Of a stretch of 64,000 bases of DNA, positions 58,273 through 64,000 are shown piece by piece (the stretch's first letter is position 1; the number at the start of each line of letters is the position of its first letter). The translations under genes and the position numbers were made by a program. The DNA comes from Actinomadura macrotermitis. Its GTDB lineage: Bacteria > Actinomycetota > Actinomycetes > Streptosporangiales > Streptosporangiaceae. The notes under the pieces are model-generated. The model saw only the letters and a list, made by a program, of their open reading frames with translations. It was not told the DNA's origin and made no database searches. The DNA lies in the NCBI RefSeq assembly GCF_009604375.1, contig NZ_WEGH01000002.1, positions 248,001 through 312,000 on the forward strand. The letters run 5' to 3'.

Positions 58273-58303
58273 CGGGGTGCCGGCCCTATGGGCCGGCACC
58301 CCG
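58273..58303 (+). terminator. Strong hairpin upstream of the helicase gene
   Basis: CGGGGTGCCGGCCC (58273-58286) and its complement (58290-58303) form a 14-bp stem with a TAT loop, followed by CCCTCCCC. It lies about 90 bp before the helicase start. It may end a transcript from the region upstream or act as an attenuator. Confidence 0.5.
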
Positions 58304-58389
58304 CCCCTCCCCCGGTCCAGCGCCACAACGAGCAACCCACATCAGCATCACGCAGCGACGCAACTTCGTCGCGAGGAGTTGAGCGAGCC

Positions 58390-61300
58390 GTGTCCGAGCC
58401 TTCCTCCCCATCCGTTCAGTCCGTGGTGGACGTCGTTGTCGAGCAGTCGCGGCGCGTGCTGGACACCTACCGCGTCGACCCCCGCCTGATCGAGGAGCAC
58501 GCCAATGGCGAGCGCCGTATCACTCAGGGTGGTTACGGCGACCGCCAGATATACGAGCTCGTCCAGAACGCCGCCGACGAGTTGCGCATTGACGCGGGAG
58601 GCGAACTCTCCGTGATAATTACGCACAGTCACCTTTACTGCGCGAACGAAGGCTCCCCCGTTACCCCGCAGGGTGTCGACACCATCCTCCGCATGGGAGT
58701 GTCCCGCAAGCGCGGTGGCCAGATCGGCCGCTTCGGCGTAGGCATCAAGTCGGTTCTGTCGGTTTCGGACGCTCCCCAGTTCTTCAGTCAGAGCGGCTGC
58801 TTCGGCTTTGACCGAGAGTGGTCCGCCGAGATGATCCGAGGTGTCCATCCCGAGGCCGAGGAGACACCCGTCCTGCGCATGGGCCGGCCCCTCGATCTGC
58901 AGAAGTCCCTCGCCTCCGATCCGATCCTGGCTGAGCTGATGAAGTGGGCGACCACCGTGGTGCGGCTCCCGCTCAAACCGGAGAGCGTGCAGCGTCTCGG
59001 CTCCGACCTGCGCAACTTCCCCGTCGAATTCCCACTGTTCTCGCCACACGTCGGCACCGTCACGCTCGAGGACCGACGCGTCGTGCCGCCCGTCCGGCGG
59101 ACCATTTCCCAGATGGTGAACGGCGACCGGCACACCCTCCAAGAGGAGAGGTTCGACGGCTCAGATGTCACGTTCCAATGGAGGGTGTTCACGCGGACGG
59201 TGAGGCCGAGCAAGGCGGCGCTGGAGTCGGCCGGCGAGCTTCACGACCGTCCCGAGATCGATCTGTCGTGGGCGGTCCCCGACCGGAGCGGCCGCATCCG
59301 GGAGCTCGGCTCCTTCTGGGCCTACTTCCCCACCAATTACGCGACGCTGCTGCGCGGCATCCTCAACGCTCCATGGAAGACCAGTGAAGATAGGCAAAAC
59401 CTATATAAAAGTAACAATTTTAATGATGAGCTTATCAATGAGGCGGCCCGGCTCGTGGTGGGTGCGCTGCCCGAGCTGTCGCCTGCGGACGATCCTGCCG
59501 CCTACATCGACCTGCTGCCCGGCCGTGGCCGTGAAGCCCCACAGTGGGCCGACAGGCAGCTCACCTTGGCCATATGGGCGATCGCCGCCGACGAACCGTC
59601 GTTGCCCGATCAGGATGGTGTCCTTCGCCGGCCGGTGGAATTGATGCTGCACCCCGAGGGTCTGAAGGACACCTGGCTCAAGCTGTGGGCCGATCACCCG
59701 GGTCGGCCGACGGCCTGGTGCCACCACTCCATAGAATCGCGTGAACGCCGCGCCCGCGCCGAGCGGATCATGCGGAGGGCTGAAGTGCCGGACGCGTCCG
59801 TCCGGCAGTGGTTGGAGGCCCTGGTCGAGGACGGGTCGCCGGAGGCATCCGTTGCCGCCGTCCGGATTCTGGCGGACATGGTCCGCACCAACCACCCGGC
59901 TGCCGAGGAGGCCCGCAAGTCGCGGATCCTGCTCACCGAAACGGAAGGCCTCGTCGCCCCTGTGGTGGGCAAGGTGTTCCGCCGCAGCTCGGACGACGAC
60001 CTGAGCGACAACCTGTTGTACGTCCACACCGCGGTCTCCGAGAACTTCAGCGCTGTTCCTGCTCTGGAGACACTCGGCATTCACGAGGCACACGCCGTCG
60101 GCCGGTTCTCGGCGGTGGTCGAGCAGGGTGTTCAGGGCTACACCGAGGCCCAGTGGGTTGCGTTCTGGGAGCTGTCCCGTCAAGTGGGCCCGGACGGCGC
60201 CACCGCGATTCTGCAGGGCCAGGTACCGGATCTGCTCCACGTGCTCAAGGTGCGAACGCTCGCCGGGGCGTTCCGTAGGATGGCCGACTGCCTCATGCCG
60301 GGCCGCGTGGTCCCCGCCGACGGCTCCCGGGATACCGCCCACACCGTCGACGTGCGGTTCCACGAAGATGACCGACTCCTCCTGCACAACCTTGGCTTGA
60401 GCGATGTCCCCAGTACGGATATGGACCCCTCGGGTGAATCCTGGTTCAACGACTACGTCGAGATGGCCTGGAATTCCTACTGCCAGACGCTTCCTGCGAA
60501 CTCCCGACGCCCCCAGTTGAAGACCATGCAGACCGAAGGCGCCCTGCCCGCGGGTCCCCTGCACTTCCTCACCGAACTGTCCGAGGAGGGACGCGCCGCC
60601 TTCCTGAAGAATCTGCCTTCCGGCGGCCTTGTGTCCAGCTGGACCATACGGGTCGGCGCTCAGATGGGGACGCGTAAGCGCATCGTGTCGCCCCTGGTCT
60701 GGATGGCGCGTAGGCACGGATTCCTTCAGACGAACCTTGGACTGCGTGCCGTGCACGCGAGCGTCAGCCCGGCCCTTGGTGAGCACCGACGCCTGCTCCC
60801 CGTCGCGGACGTCCCGATCAGGGTGGCCGAGGCCCTCAAGCTGCCCGAGACCCTGAAGCAGGTTCCGGCCTCGATCTGGACGGCGCTTTTGAAGGACGCC
60901 TCCGTCAGCGAGGACGAGACGTTCCCCGGGCAGGTGTACGCCCTGGTTCTGGAAGCCGGGGCCACATGGCCCGAGGACATCGGCACCCGCTGCCGGGTCG
61001 GTGCGAAATGGGCCAGCGACGTCCCTGACACGGACATTGCGGTGACCGCGGATCGCGCCGAGTACCAGTCGCTGGTGCGGGAGAACGTCCCTGTGCTCCT
61101 GATGCCGACGGCCGAGAGCGCCGAACTCATGATCGAGACATATGGCCTGGCGTCACCGACCGGTATCATCCAGAAAGAGCTCCGATTCGTCCCCGCCTCG
61201 GACCCGACGCCGCTCACCGACGAGTTCCCTCATCTGGTGATCACGTACCGGGCCAAGGTCAGCGGCTGGACGCTGACACGCTGCCGTGAGCTGGAGGAGA

Positions 61301-63045
61301 TCATCACCTCCCCGAACGGGGAGCGGGTCGCACCGATCGACGAGGCGGCCCAGGACCAGTCGGTGCTGGTCAAGAATCCTGATGACGACATGGACGCGCT
61401 ACTGGCCGTGGACCGCGTCCTCAAATTGGGATTGGGACGGCAGGGGTGCCAGTCGATCCTGAACCAGCGTGAGAACGCACGCCGCTCCGAGCTCAAACAG
61501 CAGGTCCGTCAGAGCAAGTCCCTGCCCGAGAAGATCTACAGGCTGATCGGTCCGGAGGCGCTCAAGAGTCGCCTGCCGCAGGGCCTGGTCGAAAGCGAGG
61601 AGACCCGTACCGGCAAGGCCTCCGAGGGGGTACGGCTCGCCGAGCTCGCCATCGACGCCTTCGGCCCTGGCCTCCTCCGCACCTACTCCAAGGACATCTC
61701 CGCACGAGTCGACGGCGCACCGTCGCAGTACAACGGCAGCAGCACCGCCCTGCAGTTCGTCAACGAACTCGGCCTGCCCGATTTCTACGCGGGGACCAGA
61801 AGCGAGACCCCTCCTTCCTCGGAGAAGGTGGACGGCCCATCGTTCTTCCCCCGGCTGCACGATTACCAGGAGCGGCTGGCGGCGAACATGTACGACCTGC
61901 TCGCCGAGCGGCTTCCCGGTCGGGCGATGCTCAGTCTGCCCACCGGAGCCGGTAAGACCCGCATCGCAGCCGAGTCGGTCATCCGCCGGTTCAAGGAGCA
62001 CGGCCTCGACGGTCCAGTCCTGTGGATCGCGCAGAGTTGGGAGCTGTGCGAGCAGGCCGTTCAGAGCTGGAAGTTCGTGTGGCAGAAGGTCGGCCCCGAG
62101 GAGCCCTTGACGATCAACAGGCTGTGGGACACCTACGAGGCCGCCGCTGTCGGCTCCGGTCCGCAGCTTGTCGTGGCCACGGACGCCAAGCTGGCGAGCG
62201 TGCTGGACAAAGAGGAGTACTCCTGGCTGCGGGAGGCGTCCGTCGTCATCGTCGACGAGGCACACAGTGCCTATGACCGTATGACGCCGATCCTGAAGTC
62301 TTTGGGAATCACCCCCTCGCGCGCAGCGCGTCCGCTCATCGGCCTGTCCGCTACCCCCTACCGGGGGTTCAACGAGGAGGAGACGCGGCGGCTCACTAAG
62401 CGGTTCGGCCATCGCCGGCTCGACGACGGCGTCTTCCCGTCGGCCGATCCCTTCACCCCGTTGCAGAAGCTCGGCGTGTTGGCCCGAGTCGAGCACCGGG
62501 AGTTGAAGGGTGCGACACTCGAGCTGTCCGATAAGGAGCTGAAGGACGCCGACTTCCGGGGGCTTCCAGCGAGCGCGGAATGGCGTCTGGAGCAGGATGA
62601 TGAGCGCAACAGAATGCTTCTGGCCGAGATCAAAGCCATGCCCGACGACTGGCCAGTGCTGTTCTTCGCCACCTCCGTCAACCACGCGAGGCTGATGGCC
62701 GCCATCTTCTCAAGGGAGGGCATCCCTTCCGCTGCGATCGACTCGAGCACTCCCACCCCCGAGCGTCGTGCCAACATCGATGCCTTCCGCAACAAGCGGA
62801 TCAGGGTACTGACGAACTACAACGTCCTTGCCCAGGGCTTTGACGCCCCCGCCACTCGCGCGGTCGTCGTCGCCCGCCCGACCTACAGCCCGAACATGTA
62901 CACCCAGATGATCGGTCGTGGCCTGCGCGGTCCGCTGAACGGCGGCAAGGAGGTCTGCACGATCCTCGACGTGCACGACAACATCGTCAACTACGATCGC
63001 AAGCTCGCCTTCACCGAGTTCGAGGACCTGTGGAGGGCCCGATGA
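58390..63045 (+). CDS. Sacsin-like ATPase fused to an SF2 helicase
   Basis: The product is 1551 residues. The N-terminal GHKL/sacsin-like domain (about 25-280) has QIYELVQNAADEL, YCANEGSPVT and GRFGVGIKSVLSVSD. The ~800-residue middle is unfamiliar. The C-terminal helicase (about 1150-1551) has Walker A SLPTGAGKTRIA, DEAH box VVIVDEAHS, motif III LSATPY, and motifs V-VI FDAPATRAVVVARP and QMIGRGLRGPL. The start used is GTG at 58390 (GAGGAG is 11 bases upstream). Its stop overlaps the next gene's start by 4 bp. A DNA-translocating or remodelling role with partner nucleases is inferred. Confidence 0.9.
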   Translation: MSEPSSPSVQSVVDVVVEQSRRVLDTYRVDPRLIEEHANGERRITQGGYGDRQIYELVQNAADELRIDAGGELSVIITHSHLYCANEGSPVTPQGVDTILRMGVSRKRGGQIGRFGVGIKSVLSVSDAPQFFSQSGCFGFDREWSAEMIRGVHPEAEETPVLRMGRPLDLQKSLASDPILAELMKWATTVVRLPLKPESVQRLGSDLRNFPVEFPLFSPHVGTVTLEDRRVVPPVRRTISQMVNGDRHTLQEERFDGSDVTFQWRVFTRTVRPSKAALESAGELHDRPEIDLSWAVPDRSGRIRELGSFWAYFPTNYATLLRGILNAPWKTSEDRQNLYKSNNFNDELINEAARLVVGALPELSPADDPAAYIDLLPGRGREAPQWADRQLTLAIWAIAADEPSLPDQDGVLRRPVELMLHPEGLKDTWLKLWADHPGRPTAWCHHSIESRERRARAERIMRRAEVPDASVRQWLEALVEDGSPEASVAAVRILADMVRTNHPAAEEARKSRILLTETEGLVAPVVGKVFRRSSDDDLSDNLLYVHTAVSENFSAVPALETLGIHEAHAVGRFSAVVEQGVQGYTEAQWVAFWELSRQVGPDGATAILQGQVPDLLHVLKVRTLAGAFRRMADCLMPGRVVPADGSRDTAHTVDVRFHEDDRLLLHNLGLSDVPSTDMDPSGESWFNDYVEMAWNSYCQTLPANSRRPQLKTMQTEGALPAGPLHFLTELSEEGRAAFLKNLPSGGLVSSWTIRVGAQMGTRKRIVSPLVWMARRHGFLQTNLGLRAVHASVSPALGEHRRLLPVADVPIRVAEALKLPETLKQVPASIWTALLKDASVSEDETFPGQVYALVLEAGATWPEDIGTRCRVGAKWASDVPDTDIAVTADRAEYQSLVRENVPVLLMPTAESAELMIETYGLASPTGIIQKELRFVPASDPTPLTDEFPHLVITYRAKVSGWTLTRCRELEEIITSPNGERVAPIDEAAQDQSVLVKNPDDDMDALLAVDRVLKLGLGRQGCQSILNQRENARRSELKQQVRQSKSLPEKIYRLIGPEALKSRLPQGLVESEETRTGKASEGVRLAELAIDAFGPGLLRTYSKDISARVDGAPSQYNGSSTALQFVNELGLPDFYAGTRSETPPSSEKVDGPSFFPRLHDYQERLAANMYDLLAERLPGRAMLSLPTGAGKTRIAAESVIRRFKEHGLDGPVLWIAQSWELCEQAVQSWKFVWQKVGPEEPLTINRLWDTYEAAAVGSGPQLVVATDAKLASVLDKEEYSWLREASVVIVDEAHSAYDRMTPILKSLGITPSRAARPLIGLSATPYRGFNEEETRRLTKRFGHRRLDDGVFPSADPFTPLQKLGVLARVEHRELKGATLELSDKELKDADFRGLPASAEWRLEQDDERNRMLLAEIKAMPDDWPVLFFATSVNHARLMAAIFSREGIPSAAIDSSTPTPERRANIDAFRNKRIRVLTNYNVLAQGFDAPATRAVVVARPTYSPNMYTQMIGRGLRGPLNGGKEVCTILDVHDNIVNYDRKLAFTEFEDLWRAR

Positions 63046-64000
63046 GCGCACCGTACGAGGGGGCTCCCCCACTCACCCCCGAACAGCAGGAGGTCGTCGA
63101 CCTGCCCGCCGACGCGATGACACTGGTGGTCGCAGGAGCAGGGGCTGGCAAGACCCACACCCTGATCCGCAGGCTCGACGCGCTCATCGAGCACGAGGGG
63201 TTGAGCGCCGGCGAGACACTGGTGCTGAGCTTCTCCCGGGCGGCCGTCCGTGAACTACGTGGTCGGCTGGACCGGCATGCCGACGCCGCCCGCCATGTCC
63301 GGGTGCGGACCTTCGACTCCTGGGCGCTAGAACTGCTCACCCAGGTGGACGCGGCCGGAGAATGGCAGGGACACGGCTTCGACGAGCGGATCAAGGCCGC
63401 CGCCGAGCTGATCGGAACGCCGGCGGTGAACGAGCTGTACGAGGATCTGCGCCATGTCGTCATCGACGAGGTGCAAGACCTCGTCGGTGACCGCCGGGAG
63501 CTGGTCGAAGCGCTGCTGGACACTTACGACTGCGGGTTCACCGTCGTGGGCGACCCCGCTCAGGGCATCTACGGCTTCCAAGTGGACCCCGCGGAGCGGG
63601 CGGGCGAGGTCGGCCGCTTCTTCGACTGGCTCCACGGTCGGTTCGGCGAGGACCTCACCGTCCTGCACCTGACCCGGAACTTTCGCGCCACCACGGACGA
63701 GGCGAAGATCGCGCTGCCCTTCGGCCCGCGACTCCAGGTCGGTGCGAAGGAGCATGCCGTAGATGGCGGTGTCCCCTACGAAGAGTTGCGGACCGCGCTT
63801 CTCGGCACTCTCCTGATCGGAGACCTGTCCGACGGTTTCGTCCTTCAGGGCCTGCAAGGCCACGAGGGGACAACGGCTGTCCTGTGCCGCACTAACGGCC
63901 AGGCTCTTCTGCTGTCGGAGGCCTTGCATGCAGGTGGCGTACCGCACCGGGTGCAGCGTTCGGCCACCGATCGGGTCGTCCCGGCCTGGCTGGCCGAGCT
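63042..64000 (+). CDS. UvrD/Rep-like SF1 helicase (partial, cut by window end)
   Basis: At least 319 residues are present. TPEQQEVVDLPADAMTLVVAGAGAGKTHTLIRR carries the Q motif and Walker A, LVLSFSRAAVRELRGRL motif Ia, VRTFDSWA a next block, VIDEVQDL Walker B and VGDPAQGIYGFQ motif III, followed by LTRNFRATTDE. This is a superfamily 1A UvrD-type helicase. The ATG overlaps the previous stop as ATGA. The C-terminal half, which could carry a nuclease domain, is beyond the window. Confidence 0.92.
   Translation, partial: MSAPYEGAPPLTPEQQEVVDLPADAMTLVVAGAGAGKTHTLIRRLDALIEHEGLSAGETLVLSFSRAAVRELRGRLDRHADAARHVRVRTFDSWALELLTQVDAAGEWQGHGFDERIKAAAELIGTPAVNELYEDLRHVVIDEVQDLVGDRRELVEALLDTYDCGFTVVGDPAQGIYGFQVDPAERAGEVGRFFDWLHGRFGEDLTVLHLTRNFRATTDEAKIALPFGPRLQVGAKEHAVDGGVPYEELRTALLGTLLIGDLSDGFVLQGLQGHEGTTAVLCRTNGQALLLSEALHAGGVPHRVQRSATDRVVPAWLAE

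Larger units (their letters stand above)
57316..58389. other. About 1-kb divergent intergenic region
   Basis: Between the GHKL operon and the sacsin-like helicase operon lies about 1.07 kb with lower GC than its surroundings. It carries dyads at 57339-57362 and 57420-57432, a low-confidence small open frame at 57864-58193 and a strong hairpin at 58273-58303. Around 58051-58084 the 12-mer GCGGAGTACCAC occurs twice in tandem. I found no RNA gene. Confidence 0.6.

Overview
High-GC (roughly 70 percent or more by eye) chromosomal DNA from an actinomycete. Codons end almost always in G or C, GTG and TTG starts with clear ribosome binding sites are common, and the gene families (FurA-KatG, DUF4232 lipoproteins, BTAD/SARP regulator, L,D-transpeptidase, MauE, DUF2277, Vsr) are typical of Streptomyces/Actinomadura relatives. 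Streptosporangiales is my inference; no rRNA or other species marker is present. The only intact RNA gene seen is tRNA-Glu(TTC).

Layout: 0-2.5 kb is a decayed junction with two tandem secreted proteins, remnants of an AraC regulator, an MBL hydrolase and an amidase, and the 3' part of a tRNA-Lys gene. 2.5-9 kb holds ordinary metabolism and regulation (Lrp/EamA pair, aldo-keto reductase, TetR with two SDR enzymes). 9.1-13.1 kb is a tightly overlapping operon of an NrtR-like Nudix protein, a nucleosidase carrying a short Gly/Gln/His-rich motif, and a membrane protein carrying the same motif. 13.3-16.1 kb is furA-katG. 16.1-19.8 kb is an apparent peptide export cassette: signal peptidase, a 46-residue Cys-rich peptide, MauE, a thioredoxin-like protein and an ABC exporter. 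19.8-47 kb is mainly housekeeping and secreted functions: Ser/Thr kinase, DnaQ-like exonuclease, two secreted proteases sharing a duplicated C-terminal domain, asd, acyl-CoA dehydrogenase, MFS, phosphoesterase, tRNA-Glu, SARP regulator, two-component pair, PEP-utilising kinase, ABC-F, anti-sigma antagonist and L,D-transpeptidase.

From about 47 kb the window becomes accessory: a cupin and an AlkB-like dioxygenase with palindromic operators, mosaic gene fragments, an aminoglycoside phosphotransferase-like protein, Vsr, two cytosine-5 methyltransferases (one lacking the catalytic Cys), a third methyltransferase remnant, and two divergent operons. The leftward operon encodes an XRE-GHKL ATPase, an unknown protein and a DUF6339-like protein. 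The rightward one encodes a 1551-residue sacsin-like ATPase/SF2 helicase and a UvrD-like helicase cut by the window end. Together these look like an anti-phage or DNA-modification island for which I recall no named system.

Three candidates for undescribed biology stand out: the Nudix/nucleosidase/membrane-protein operon with matched motifs, the Cys-rich peptide cassette, and the GHKL/helicase/methyltransferase island.
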